Position numbers and translations under genes: made by a program
From: Desulfobacter curvatus DSM 3379
Lineage (GTDB): Bacteria; Desulfobacterota; Desulfobacteria; Desulfobacterales; Desulfobacteraceae
Assembly (NCBI RefSeq): GCF_000373985.1
Contig: NZ_KB893051.1
Location: 1 to 63,177 of the forward strand
Reading direction: 5' to 3'
DNA: 63,177 nucleotides
Notes under the pieces: generated by a model
What the model was told of the DNA's origin: nothing
The model's database searches: none
Seen by the model: the letters and a program-made list of their open reading frames with translations, nothing else
Part shown: in pieces, positions 18,599-27,678 of the stretch
Layout: each line of letters begins with the position of its first letter
How positions within the stretch are numbered: the stretch's first letter is position 1

Positions 18599-19434
18599 CT
18601 TTTTTTAAAAAAAGCCTCTCCCCTGCCCGTCTGATGACTTTTTGGGTACGCAATCCCGTCACCGGCATGGCTGCCGGGGTCCTGGTTATTTTAGCGGTCT
18701 TCACTGTGGCCGGACCTTTGTTTGCCCCCAATAATCCGTTTACCCCCCATCCGGACATGCGGTTGAGCCCGCCCTCTATCCACTTCCCCATGGGCTGCGA
18801 TGTTTTGGGCCGGTGCCTGTTTTCCAGAATTCTATGCGGGGCCAGGGCATCCATCGGCATCGGCTTTGCCGCAGTGGCCATATCTGCATGCCTGGGCACG
18901 GCGATCGGCCTTGTGGCAGGCTTTTTTAAAGGCTTTGCCGACGAATTGTTCATGCGCATAACAGACATGTTTCTGGCCTTTCCTGAAATGGTGGCAGCCA
19001 TTGCCCTGGCCGGCATCATGGGGCCGGGCAACCTTAACCTGATCTTTGCAATCAGCTGCATCTCCTGGACAAAATACGCACGTCTTTCCAGAAGTATCGC
19101 GTTAAGTGCCAGGGAAGCCCTTTACGTAAAATCGGCACGTCTTTCCGGGGTATCCCCGGTGACAATCATTTTTCGGCATATTCTGCCCACGGTGCGGCCT
19201 TCCATGACGGTCCTGGCAACGGTAGGCATGGCCAAGGGAATTTTAAGCGTCTCGTCCCTTGGGTTTCTCGGATTTGGGGTCCAGCCCCCGGCCACGGAGT
19301 GGGGAACCCTGCTTATGGAAGGAAAAGACTACCTGTTCACCGCCCCCTATCTCTCCATATTTCCAGGACTTTGCATCATGGCTGCGGTTCTCTCTTTCAA
19401 CCTTTTAGGTAACCGGTTTGAACACAAAACCTGA
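18595..19434 (+). CDS. ABC transporter permease, NikC/DppC-like
   Basis: 279 residues. It has the OppC/NikC N-terminal helix (AGVLVILAVFTVAGPLF), the motif HFPMGCDVLGRCLFSRILCGARASI and the loop EALYVKSARLSGVSPVTIIFRHILP. It pairs with the NikB-like permease to form the pore. It is the last gene of the methyltransferase-TonB-nik operon; no terminator is seen before the sensor kinase gene. Confidence 0.92.
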   Translation: MTFFKKSLSPARLMTFWVRNPVTGMAAGVLVILAVFTVAGPLFAPNNPFTPHPDMRLSPPSIHFPMGCDVLGRCLFSRILCGARASIGIGFAAVAISACLGTAIGLVAGFFKGFADELFMRITDMFLAFPEMVAAIALAGIMGPGNLNLIFAISCISWTKYARLSRSIALSAREALYVKSARLSGVSPVTIIFRHILPTVRPSMTVLATVGMAKGILSVSSLGFLGFGVQPPATEWGTLLMEGKDYLFTAPYLSIFPGLCIMAAVLSFNLLGNRFEHKT

Positions 19435-19595
19435 TAATTGCCGGCCCCATACCAAAACAATCAAAAAAGCAATTTTTCAATTTAGCGATCATAAGTTGTT
19501 TGACGCCCACCTTGAGTTCAGATACATACTACTTCCAGTTGAAAACAAAGAGGATTACAGTTGGGAAAACACGATATATATATACGGATAATCTG

Positions 19596-22106
19596 TTGAA
19601 ACTCTACTTTAGGCGCTATTTAAAAAGGATCATAACGATGACGGCACTCATCATGGGACTGTCGTTCATTAATCCTGCATATTCCCATGCCCAAAACCCA
19701 GGAGATAGTACAGCCGGCACCCTTCAGCTAACCCCGGCTGAAAAGTCCTGGATAAACAAGCATCCCATAATCACCATTGCAGGCCCGCGATCCTTTCCCC
19801 CTTTTCACTATTATGAAAAGGGTAAACCAAAAGGCATCTCAGTCGATTACACCACCCAAATAGCGGCAAAATTAGGACTTCAACTGCGTATTCAGGCAAA
19901 CCTTCCTTGGTCCCAGGTGCTGGAACGTGTCCGGCAAGGAGACATTGACCTGATCACCTGCATTGCAAAAACGGCTGAGCGGGAAACCTATCTTGATTTT
20001 TCCGAGCCCTATCTGACCGTCCCCCTGGTTATTGTCTCCCGTTACGACAGCCCTTTTATAGGCGGCCTTGAAGACCTTCATGGGAAAACACTGGCTATGG
20101 TATCCCAAACCCTTGCACAGGAATGGCTTTCCAGGGACAAAATTGACTTCTCACCCCTTTATGTGCAATCCCCATTACATGGGCTTGAAGCGGTCTCCTT
20201 TTCACGGGCAGATGCCGCCATAGAGAACCTGGCAGCAGCTACCTATCTGATTCACAAAACCGGACTTGCAAATCTTAAAATTGCAGCACCGACGCCCTAT
20301 GACAATTATCAGCTGTATATGGCCGTCCCCAAGGGGCACCAGGAGCTTCTTACAATCTTTAACAAAGCGCTTGCCGCCATGTCTCCCCGACAAAAAAGTG
20401 ATATTCGCAACCAGTGGCTGTCCGTTAAATACGACTATGGTGTCAACCCCAACGATGTGTTTCTATATATTATTTTGGTTCTTTTGTTCTCTGTCAGCAT
20501 CATCTTTATTGTGCTGCTCCGAAGCCGAAGGCTTTCAAAGGAAACCCGGGAAAGGATCGTTACGGAAAAGGCGCTGCGGGAAAATGAAGAAAAACTTCGA
20601 AACATCCTGGAAAACAGCACCAGCATGTATTATACCCACACACCTGACCATAAAATCACTTATGTCAGCCCCCAATGCAGACAGATTTTGCACTGCGAAC
20701 CCGAAGAGGCCATGACGAGATGGACTGAATTTGTCACGGACAACCCCATCAATCTCAAGGGTTTTGAATATACCGAAAAAGCCATTAAGACCGGGCAGCG
20801 TCAGCCCCCGTATGAACTTGAATTGAAAGGAAATAAAGGGCACAAAATTATGGTGGAAATCCGGGAGAACCCGGTGGTGGAAAACGGCAGGACCGTGGCC
20901 ATTGTGGGTTCCGCAACCGACATTACAGAACATAAAAAAGCTGAGAAAGACAAAGAAGCCCTGCAACACCAACTTATGCAGGCCCGCAAAATGGAGTCCA
21001 TCGGCACCCTTGCAGGCGGCATATCCCATGATTTTAACAACATCTTGGGAATCATCCTGGGAAATGCCCAACTTGCACTGTTGGACCTGCCCGAAGAGAA
21101 TCCAGCCCGGTCACGCATCAAAGAGATTCAGGCCGCCTGCCTAAGGGCCAAGGATGTTGTCCTGCAACTGCTTAGTTTCAGCCGACAGGCGGAACAGAAA
21201 AAACAGCTTTTAAACCCGGCCAAACTGGTGACCGATACGGTCCGGTTTTTAAGGGCATCCATTCCCTCGTCCATTGAAATTGTGTGCCAAACTGATGAGC
21301 CGATACAGACAATCAATGCCAATCCCACACAGGTCCAGCAGGTCATTATCAACCTGTGCAACAATGCAGCCCAGGCCATGGAACCCGGCGGCGGCACCCT
21401 GACAATTTGCCTTACAACGGCAAAAACCCATGACTTAGAAGCGCTGGAACTAAAGGCACGTGCGGCAACGGAGGCTATTCGACTCACTATTGAAGACACC
21501 GGCACAGGCATTGATCCTGCCATCCAGGACAGAATTTTTGATCCCTATTTCACCACCAAGGAGGTCGGCAAGGGATCGGGCATGGGACTGGCCATTGTCC
21601 ATGGTATTGTCCACAACCATGGCGGCGCCATATCCGTTAAAAGTGGAATGGGGTGCGGCACTGTGTTTACTGTTCTGTTTCCGGCAAACCCCATGCCCCC
21701 GGCAGACGAGGAACCCGATGATACCGGCCCCGTACCCGGGGGCACGGAAAGCATTCTTCTGGTGGACGATGAAAAAGGACTCACTGACATGCTGGGGACC
21801 ATGCTGATGAACCTGGGTTACACGGTGAAGGCCGGCCAGGATCCGGAAAAAGCCCTGGCCACATTCACGGCCTCACCTTCCCGGTTCGACCTGATCATAA
21901 CGGATATGACCATGCCGCGCATAAACGGTCTTGAACTCTGCGCCGCAATAAAAAAAATCCGCCCGGACATTCCGATTATTATCTGCACCGGACACAGCAG
22001 TCAGGTAGATGCCGCTTTTTCCAACAGCGTTGACATAGCCGCAGTCGTCACGAAGCCTGTGACAATCCTGGAAATTGCACAAACCATTCGCAAGGTTCTG
22101 GATTAA
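19596..22106 (+). CDS. Hybrid sensor histidine kinase with periplasmic binding-protein sensor
   Basis: Domains in order: signal peptide, SBP_bac_3 solute-binding domain (about 50-270, PRSFPPFHYYEKGKPKGISV), one membrane span (YIILVLLFSVSIIFIVLL), PAS (about 335-450), HisKA with phospho-acceptor H478 in GGISHDFNN, HATPase_c with DTGTGID and GKGSGMGLA, and a C-terminal receiver with D770 in LIITDMTMP. The TTG at 19596 is chosen because it gives a basic N-terminus MKLYFRRYLKR before the hydrophobic run; ATG at 19638 and TTG at 19500 are alternatives. It lies just after the nickel-type operon and may sense a related ligand. No separate response regulator is adjacent. Confidence 0.88.
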   Translation: MKLYFRRYLKRIITMTALIMGLSFINPAYSHAQNPGDSTAGTLQLTPAEKSWINKHPIITIAGPRSFPPFHYYEKGKPKGISVDYTTQIAAKLGLQLRIQANLPWSQVLERVRQGDIDLITCIAKTAERETYLDFSEPYLTVPLVIVSRYDSPFIGGLEDLHGKTLAMVSQTLAQEWLSRDKIDFSPLYVQSPLHGLEAVSFSRADAAIENLAAATYLIHKTGLANLKIAAPTPYDNYQLYMAVPKGHQELLTIFNKALAAMSPRQKSDIRNQWLSVKYDYGVNPNDVFLYIILVLLFSVSIIFIVLLRSRRLSKETRERIVTEKALRENEEKLRNILENSTSMYYTHTPDHKITYVSPQCRQILHCEPEEAMTRWTEFVTDNPINLKGFEYTEKAIKTGQRQPPYELELKGNKGHKIMVEIRENPVVENGRTVAIVGSATDITEHKKAEKDKEALQHQLMQARKMESIGTLAGGISHDFNNILGIILGNAQLALLDLPEENPARSRIKEIQAACLRAKDVVLQLLSFSRQAEQKKQLLNPAKLVTDTVRFLRASIPSSIEIVCQTDEPIQTINANPTQVQQVIINLCNNAAQAMEPGGGTLTICLTTAKTHDLEALELKARAATEAIRLTIEDTGTGIDPAIQDRIFDPYFTTKEVGKGSGMGLAIVHGIVHNHGGAISVKSGMGCGTVFTVLFPANPMPPADEEPDDTGPVPGGTESILLVDDEKGLTDMLGTMLMNLGYTVKAGQDPEKALATFTASPSRFDLIITDMTMPRINGLELCAAIKKIRPDIPIIICTGHSSQVDAAFSNSVDIAAVVTKPVTILEIAQTIRKVLD

Positions 22107-22130
22107 TTTCGATGGTCTTACTCAAATTTT

Positions 22131-23207
22131 TCATTCGCCAAAAGAGGGACGTAACCCCAGACAATTCAGGCAATTGATGTTCAGATCGGGACTTAACCCG
22201 ATACCGTAAGTACCGGCACCACAAGATTGGCAGGCAACCGGGTCCATGTCCTTGGTCACAGGATTGTAAGTCAGGGTAAAATCGGTATTGTTGCGACCGG
22301 AGATCAGCCTGGCAAACACCGTCACACAGGCAGATGTCAGGTACAGGGCTGCTGCCGGTTTAAAATCAATACAAATCCCGTATTTATTGAGCAAATCTTT
22401 TTTTTTGGCGGCAAGTTCGGTTGGAATCATGGCAATCTTTTCTTCCCGTTCCCTGACCAGCTCCTGGGAAAGCCCGCTTCTGCTAAGGTTTTGCCGCATC
22501 TCCTTTTCAAGTGCCTGGTAATATGCGTCAAGACTTGCCGTGTCCCTTTGAAACCGCCGGTTCATGCTCTCCACGAATGAAGCCAACCGGTCTTTTACCA
22601 GGTTTTGTCCATATCTGGATACAACCGTCCGGATCGCTTCAATTTCTTTGTCGTTCAGCCCTTCGGCATTTTTAATGCTGAATTCCTTTTGAACATGGGA
22701 GAGGCCCTGGGACATGTCCGGGATAACCACACCGGTATCCATGTTAACACAGATCTCCACAAGACCTTGTTTTATCTCATCACTCTGGGCGGTATACCGG
22801 CAGGTAAGTACAAGATACCGGGTTCTTGCCTCTCCGGTCTTCATCACCCGGACCTTGGACTTATAAAATTGAAACCGGTCTGCAATCAGCCGGGCAAACC
22901 CTTGAGTTTTAATATAATCAAATTTCAACTCGGCCCGGGCAAAAGGCGCGGACTTTCCTGCCAGGGTGAGCATCCGGTCAAGCAACGGGGTATGCAGCTG
23001 CACGGCATGAACCTTTGAGCGCCCCTCTTCCACAACTTCTTCAGGCCCCACTCTAAAAAAATCATCCATGCCAAGGGTTTGGGCCGCAGCTTCAGGCAGC
23101 AGAATATCCCGGATTAGGCCCTGATCTTCCACCTCCCCTCCCCGGGCTTTAAAAAACCGGCAGGCAAAATCCATGGCATCAATCTGTTCATGCCTATCAG
23201 AGTTCAT
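22131..23207 (-). CDS. Conserved-type hypothetical protein with C-terminal zinc ribbon, SNF2 partner
   Basis: 358 residues, family not recognised. The middle (about 185-285) is charged and helical (YYQALEKEMRQNLSRSGL), consistent with coiled coil. The C-terminus holds two CxxC pairs, CQSC and CLNC, separated by 18 residues, likely a zinc ribbon. The ATG at 23207 is preceded by GGAGAC and overlaps the SNF2 stop by 11 bases, so the two proteins are made together and probably act together. There are no membrane segments. By position it is a possible targeting or adaptor subunit. Confidence 0.8.
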   Translation of the reverse strand: MNSDRHEQIDAMDFACRFFKARGGEVEDQGLIRDILLPEAAAQTLGMDDFFRVGPEEVVEEGRSKVHAVQLHTPLLDRMLTLAGKSAPFARAELKFDYIKTQGFARLIADRFQFYKSKVRVMKTGEARTRYLVLTCRYTAQSDEIKQGLVEICVNMDTGVVIPDMSQGLSHVQKEFSIKNAEGLNDKEIEAIRTVVSRYGQNLVKDRLASFVESMNRRFQRDTASLDAYYQALEKEMRQNLSRSGLSQELVREREEKIAMIPTELAAKKKDLLNKYGICIDFKPAAALYLTSACVTVFARLISGRNNTDFTLTYNPVTKDMDPVACQSCGAGTYGIGLSPDLNINCLNCLGLRPSFGE

Positions 23208-25575
23208 AACTGTCTCCAAAAAGCTTGCCGTCCAGTTCCCTTGTTTTCACATATCCTGTTTTGGCCCGTTTCAGCTTTGTACCCAGTTTGGCGAAACTCT
23301 GGTCCCGCTCTTCAGCATTTTGTGAATCCACCCAGATGTCGCACACCATATCCGAAAACTCCTTTTCCCCCCGGACCCGGCCCAGGATCATGTCAATCTC
23401 TCCGATGACCATCTCAAACATATTGATTTTCCGGTCCAGGATATCCAGGATATAATCCTCAATGGAGCCCTGGGCGCAAAAATTATAGATCCGCACCTCC
23501 TTTTCCTGGCCGATGCGGTGGATACGGCCGATTCGTTGTTCAATTTTCATGGGGTTCCAAGGCAGGTCGTAATTGACCATCCGGGAACAAAATTGGATAT
23601 TGCGCCCCTCCCCGCCTATTTCCGTAGTGACCAGCACTTGGCTATTATCCTTAAATGCCTGGATGGCAGCATCCTTTTTCTCATTGGCCATACCGCCGTG
23701 GAAAAGAACAAATGAGACATCATTCCACTCCAAAAATTCAGCCAGGTGCTCCATGGTCGCCGTATATTTCACAAAGACAATGAGCTTTTCACCGTCCGCT
23801 TTGACCAGCTTGAGCAACGCCGTATTCTTTGGTGTATCCACAGTTGTCCGACACAGATTTCTAACAGCTTTGATCTCTTTTTCAATCTCCAGCAGCCATG
23901 ACCGATTTTCAAGCATCCGGTTCAGTGTGGCTTCCACTGCCTTGGGGGAAGACCCGGCCTGGGCCAGCAGATTTTTAATCATCAATTTTGCCTGCCCCTT
24001 TTTCTGATCGTTAAGCAAATGCAAAAGGACCTGGAGGCGTTCATAAAAAACGATCTCGCCCTTTGTGGGTGCAATACGGATGGTGGTGGCAAACCTGGGC
24101 GGAATATGAATCCCTGCCAGAGCCCGGGTATTACGGATCATCACCTGGCCGAGCAGGTGCTTAAGCTTTTCCCTGTTTTGGGGGTCTGTGGGGTCACCGC
24201 GCTTCATGAACCGCTCCCTGAAGGAGGTAGCCGTCTCAAGCTGCCCCGGCTTGAGCAGAGTGATCAGGTTATACAACTCCATGAGGTTATTTTCCACGGG
24301 CGTGGCCGTCAGCAAAAGGATAAATTTTTTCTTCAGGGCATTGACCAGTTTGAAATTTAAGGTGGACTTATTTTTTAGATGATGGGCCTCATCAACAATC
24401 ACCATGTCGTACTCCCGGCTGGTGATCAAGTCCCAATTTTTCTTTGACTTGGCCTGGTTGATGGATGCCACCACCACCTTGTGTTCCCAGAAATTATCGT
24501 CCCCTGATTTAAATTCCGGACTGTCCGTTGACGGCACGTTGAGGTTGAATTTGGATGCCATTTCAGTCTGCCACTGGGAGACCAGAGGGGTCGGGGTCAG
24601 AATCAAGGCAGTTTTTACCATCCCCCGGCGCAAATATTCCGACAGGATGATCAACGCCTCAATGGTTTTGCCCAACCCGACCTCGTCGGAGAGCAATGCC
24701 CGTCCCCTGAATTGCTTGAGGACTTTTTTGGCGGTTTCCTCCTGATACCAGAACGATTGGATTTCCGTAAGCCCCGGCAGGCAAATCAAGGTTTCAAAGG
24801 ATTCCGCAAATCGAATTTCGTGACTCATGAGCGCCAGTTCATATAGCTCAGGCCCAGCGGTTTCAGTTCCGGCCAAGGCCTTGACAAACGCATCTTTGTC
24901 AATATTTATGGTCACAGGAACCGATGCCGGTTTTTCAGGCGCCTTACCTTTAACCGGCTGAACAGTTGATGATTCGGATGCCGGGGGCGGTGGGGCAGCT
25001 TTATCTGCCGGGCATTTTGGATCTGCCCCTGCCAAACTCTCCTGCCGTCTGTAAATTTCTGCCATTTGCCGGATGGTTTTCTCGCGCTCCCGGGTTTCGG
25101 CAATTACATCTTTGCAATAGGCAATGATATCTTTGATGGTGGCCCGTTTTCTGCGCTTATCGTCAATCTTAAGTTGTGTAAAATTTTCAAGCAGATCTTC
25201 AGCGGTTTTTAAGCAAAGTTCATATTTTTCCGAATTTATCAAAAAAACGACCCGTTCATAACGCATGGAATCTGTTATTTTTCCGATTTTCTCAAGGCAA
25301 TCCATGGCATCCAGCTGTACCTGAGAGTCACCCAACGTCTGGCCGATCTGCCCTAAAAGGTGAATCACCGCTTCTTCTTTGGGAAGCAACTTGATTGCTT
25401 TTTTGACGAACTTAAGCGCCTGGGAAGAATCAGCGATATCATGATAATAAAAGGCTTCTTCATAGTAAAACCAGCCTTTGTCTGCGACTGCTTTTCCCGC
25501 CTTAGCCCGCCTGACCTGCACTTGCTTTTGCTTGCGTTTCTGTTTGCGTTTTTCCGCTTTTGATTTTGCCAACAT
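23197..25575 (-). CDS. SNF2-family ATPase with N-terminal TPR-like region
   Basis: 792 residues. A very basic N-terminus (KSKAEKRKQKRKQKQ) is followed by helical TPR-like repeats (about 35-150), a Pro-rich linker (about 190-225), and a complete SNF2 engine: DEVGLGKT (297-304), a DEAH box at about 395, LLLTATP, and a helicase-C half ending GRIHRIGQ. SNF2 motors of the RapA/HepA-like branch remodel protein-DNA complexes, and several phage-defence systems use them. The start codon lies directly after GGGAGGG, so the TTG one codon later is also possible. It forms a two-gene operon with the zinc-ribbon protein. Confidence 0.9.
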   Translation of the reverse strand: MLAKSKAEKRKQKRKQKQVQVRRAKAGKAVADKGWFYYEEAFYYHDIADSSQALKFVKKAIKLLPKEEAVIHLLGQIGQTLGDSQVQLDAMDCLEKIGKITDSMRYERVVFLINSEKYELCLKTAEDLLENFTQLKIDDKRRKRATIKDIIAYCKDVIAETREREKTIRQMAEIYRRQESLAGADPKCPADKAAPPPPASESSTVQPVKGKAPEKPASVPVTINIDKDAFVKALAGTETAGPELYELALMSHEIRFAESFETLICLPGLTEIQSFWYQEETAKKVLKQFRGRALLSDEVGLGKTIEALIILSEYLRRGMVKTALILTPTPLVSQWQTEMASKFNLNVPSTDSPEFKSGDDNFWEHKVVVASINQAKSKKNWDLITSREYDMVIVDEAHHLKNKSTLNFKLVNALKKKFILLLTATPVENNLMELYNLITLLKPGQLETATSFRERFMKRGDPTDPQNREKLKHLLGQVMIRNTRALAGIHIPPRFATTIRIAPTKGEIVFYERLQVLLHLLNDQKKGQAKLMIKNLLAQAGSSPKAVEATLNRMLENRSWLLEIEKEIKAVRNLCRTTVDTPKNTALLKLVKADGEKLIVFVKYTATMEHLAEFLEWNDVSFVLFHGGMANEKKDAAIQAFKDNSQVLVTTEIGGEGRNIQFCSRMVNYDLPWNPMKIEQRIGRIHRIGQEKEVRIYNFCAQGSIEDYILDILDRKINMFEMVIGEIDMILGRVRGEKEFSDMVCDIWVDSQNAEERDQSFAKLGTKLKRAKTGYVKTRELDGKLFGDSYEL

Positions 25576-25656
25576 CCCTCCCTGTTTTTTATCCGCCGGT
25601 ATTGTTTACAGACAATTTCGCAAAACGCCGGAGTGGAATGATATATAATAAGGGAT

Positions 25657-26073
25657 TTATTTTTCCGCGGTAAAGGGATTAAAATCTTGATTAAGCAAAT
25701 TTTTCAGTGACAAAAACAATGGTGTTGGGAATTCATTCCAGGAAAACCATTGCCATTCTTCACATTTATCAGGCTCTTTGATTTCCGGTTCTCCGGATTC
25801 GTATTCACATACAACAAACAACGTCACATAGTGCTTGTTCTTGTCCTTAAATAAGTCGTTGGTACAGGTGGCATATCGGCAATTTTTAATACAAAGACCG
25901 GTTTCTTCACAAACCTCCCGGGCGGCGCAGCCTTCAATGGATTCGTTAAATTCCAAATGGCCGCCGGGAAACGCCCAGCAACCGGCCCCATGTGCGCCCT
26001 TCCTCTTCCCCAACAGTACTTTTTTATTTTGGGTAATGATTACTGCGACACCGACAAAAGGTCTGTTCATCAT
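25657..26073 (-). CDS. Nudix hydrolase
   Basis: 138 residues with a complete Nudix box, G-HLEFN-E-SIEGCAA-REVCEETGL (about 38-60). The flanking sequence VGVAVIITQNKKVLLGKRKGAHGAGCWAFPGG resembles the MutT/ADP-ribose or nucleotide-diphosphate class. It hydrolyses a nucleoside diphosphate linked to another group; the substrate is not clear. Its ATGATG start overlaps the stop of the small zinc-ribbon gene, so the two are an operon. Confidence 0.9.
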   Translation of the reverse strand: MMNRPFVGVAVIITQNKKVLLGKRKGAHGAGCWAFPGGHLEFNESIEGCAAREVCEETGLCIKNCRYATCTNDLFKDKNKHYVTLFVVCEYESGEPEIKEPDKCEEWQWFSWNEFPTPLFLSLKNLLNQDFNPFTAEK

Positions 26074-26312
26074 TCCTCTTGTCCGTCAGAACTCTTTATG
26101 CCTAAAAGTTCATCCTCCTCTGCATCAATCAGCTTTTGACAGTGTGGACATGTCATTTTTAACCGTCTTACATTCCCCTTCATCAAAAATTTTTGGCAAT
26201 AAGGACATGAATATGATTTAAATTCTGAATTGCTCCGTATCGCTTCTATTTTATCCTGGTCCAAGTCCAATCCCTTCAATTCAATATCAGTTAAAAAAAT
26301 ACAGCCGATCAA
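26070..26312 (-). CDS. Small zinc-ribbon protein
   Basis: About 80 residues with two CxxC knuckles, CPYC and CPHC, 18 residues apart, followed by an acidic tail (DAEEDELLG). The frame is open to a TTG at 26312, but the N-terminus is uncertain because no ribosome binding site is clear; shorter TTG starts exist inside the first 20 codons. It resembles small rubredoxin-like or Com-like zinc ribbons. It precedes the Nudix gene with a four-base overlap. Confidence 0.6.
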   Translation of the reverse strand: MIGCIFLTDIELKGLDLDQDKIEAIRSNSEFKSYSCPYCQKFLMKGNVRRLKMTCPHCQKLIDAEEDELLGIKSSDGQEE

Positions 26313-26767
26313 TTTAACGATCCAAAATTCATCATTTCTAATAGCATCTATTCCTCAATCTTACCAGTTCAGAATGTGTCTTACCCGAAATCGAAAAACA
26401 ATCCCATTCTCTTTTTTCCACCGGACACTGCTCAGGTCATCTCATTTTCTTTAGAGATTTACATCACCTCTTCAAACCGGCAAAATTGAATATTCCGATA
26501 CTTAAAACACAAGCACATAAGGATTTTCAATTTGCCAAAAAACCTTATTTTATATAGGTCTTGAATCGTTTCTGGTCTAGGGTGGATAATTGTTGTCGAC
26601 CGGAAAGGGAGGGGTATGATGACATATTTTCCCAGACAACACTAAGGTATTTTGAAGGCACTGCCCGTGACCGGCTGGTGCAGGAATTTAGATGGTTGAA
26701 TACTTAATTGTTAAACCAAAAATTTTTAAACCACCCTGCCAATTTTGTATTTAAAGGAGTCAGTTAG
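26313..26767. other. Intergenic region with one short orphan frame
   Basis: No established gene. An AT-rich stretch (26440-26560) is followed by a coding-like 48-codon frame (26561-26707) and then the IscA-like gene with its AAAGGAG at 26754. Confidence 0.5.
26561..26707 (+). pseudogene. Short orphan reading frame, possibly a gene remnant
   Basis: From a TTG at 26561 to TAA at 26707 the frame encodes 48 residues, including the protein-like stretch YFEGTARDRLVQEFRWLN. No ATG or good ribosome binding site is present, and a TAG closes the frame just upstream. No family is recognised. It could be a genuine small protein or the end of a decayed gene. Confidence 0.25.
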
Positions 26768-27082
26768 ATGATTAACGTCAGTAAGCCTGCCCAGGAACAG
26801 GTCAGGATGTATTTTGAAGGCAAAGAAATTGAGCCCATCAGAATCTTTCTCAACAGCGCCGGATGCGGTGGGCCAAGCCTTGCCATGGCTTTGGATGAGA
26901 AAAAAGAGACGGATGCCGTATTTACCTTTGATGATGTGGAATACATCATGGAAAAGGACCTTCTGGAAAAGGCAAGCCCGGTATTTATTGATTTCGAAGG
27001 TGCCGGCTTTCGCCTCGAATCCGGTCTGAAACCGGCAGGCGGATGTTCAGGTTGTTGCAGCGGCGGGACATGCGGCAGTTAA
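26768..27082 (+). CDS. IscA/HesB-like iron-sulfur protein
   Basis: 104 residues with the HesB-like fold pattern: C33 in LNSAGCGGPSLAMAL and a C-terminal cysteine cluster (C93, C96, C97, C102) in place of the usual CGC pair. The tail is richer in cysteine than ordinary A-type carriers. AAAGGAG lies eight bases upstream of the ATG. A-type proteins carry Fe-S clusters or iron to client proteins; the cysteine-rich Hdr-like and double-cubane-like proteins that follow would be natural clients, which is inference. A RelE-fold gene follows after 13 bases. Confidence 0.8.
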   Translation: MINVSKPAQEQVRMYFEGKEIEPIRIFLNSAGCGGPSLAMALDEKKETDAVFTFDDVEYIMEKDLLEKASPVFIDFEGAGFRLESGLKPAGGCSGCCSGGTCGS

Positions 27083-27095
27083 CCGGAGGCAAAGA

Positions 27096-27581
27096 ATGGC
27101 TGACGAAGTTCACCTTCACCCCAAATTAGAAAAACAGCTCACAGCAATGGAAGGGCAAGCCAATGCCCCTGCCATTGCTGCATATCGTGCCGGAAAAATC
27201 ATTGAGGCCATGATCCAAGGTCAGACCTCCCAGGCATCCGGACTTTTTAAAGCGCGCTCGGATGCCCGGGTGAAAAATTCCTGGAAATATGATCTTGGCG
27301 CAGGATACCGTCTGATATGTATCCGCACCAAACAAATCATTTACATCATGCATGTAGGGGATCACGAAAGCTGTGATGCCTGGCTGAACAATAATTCGAA
27401 AAAACATCCCCAAAACGCTAAAATTGAGATGACCGCCTTCACCATTCGCAACAACGTGAAACCCTTTGATTTTCAAACAGCTCGGTCCCCGGACCGGGAG
27501 CCGGATTTTGACGATCAGTACTTGACACCCATTCCCCAGGAATACCTAAGAAAGGTATTCTGCGGGCTTGTAGCCGGTTGA
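27096..27581 (+). CDS. RelE/ParE-fold protein without an antitoxin
   Basis: 161 residues. The central part resembles the RelE/HigB-type fold: KARSDARVKNSWKYDLGAGY, then RLICIRTKQIIYIMHVGDHESC, where toxins of this fold have an Arg-rich strand and a final Asp/His-Tyr/Trp region. It is about 60 residues longer than classic toxins, with a C-terminal extension. No antitoxin-like gene is adjacent; the neighbour is the IscA-like gene. GGAGG is seven bases before the ATG. Toxin activity is therefore uncertain, and it may be a domesticated member. Confidence 0.65.
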   Translation: MADEVHLHPKLEKQLTAMEGQANAPAIAAYRAGKIIEAMIQGQTSQASGLFKARSDARVKNSWKYDLGAGYRLICIRTKQIIYIMHVGDHESCDAWLNNNSKKHPQNAKIEMTAFTIRNNVKPFDFQTARSPDREPDFDDQYLTPIPQEYLRKVFCGLVAG

Positions 27582-27678
27582 TACGCTGACTGTTAGCGAA
27601 AAACATCGGGAATTTTGAAGCAATACTGATGCAGAAAAAATTTAGACCTAAAAGCAACCCTTTTCAAAGGAGAACATT

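Noticed and set aside
14280..19434. Naming the ABC genes nikABCDE outright
   Set aside because: The family also covers oligopeptide and other chelate importers and no NikR site was seen, so only likeness is claimed.
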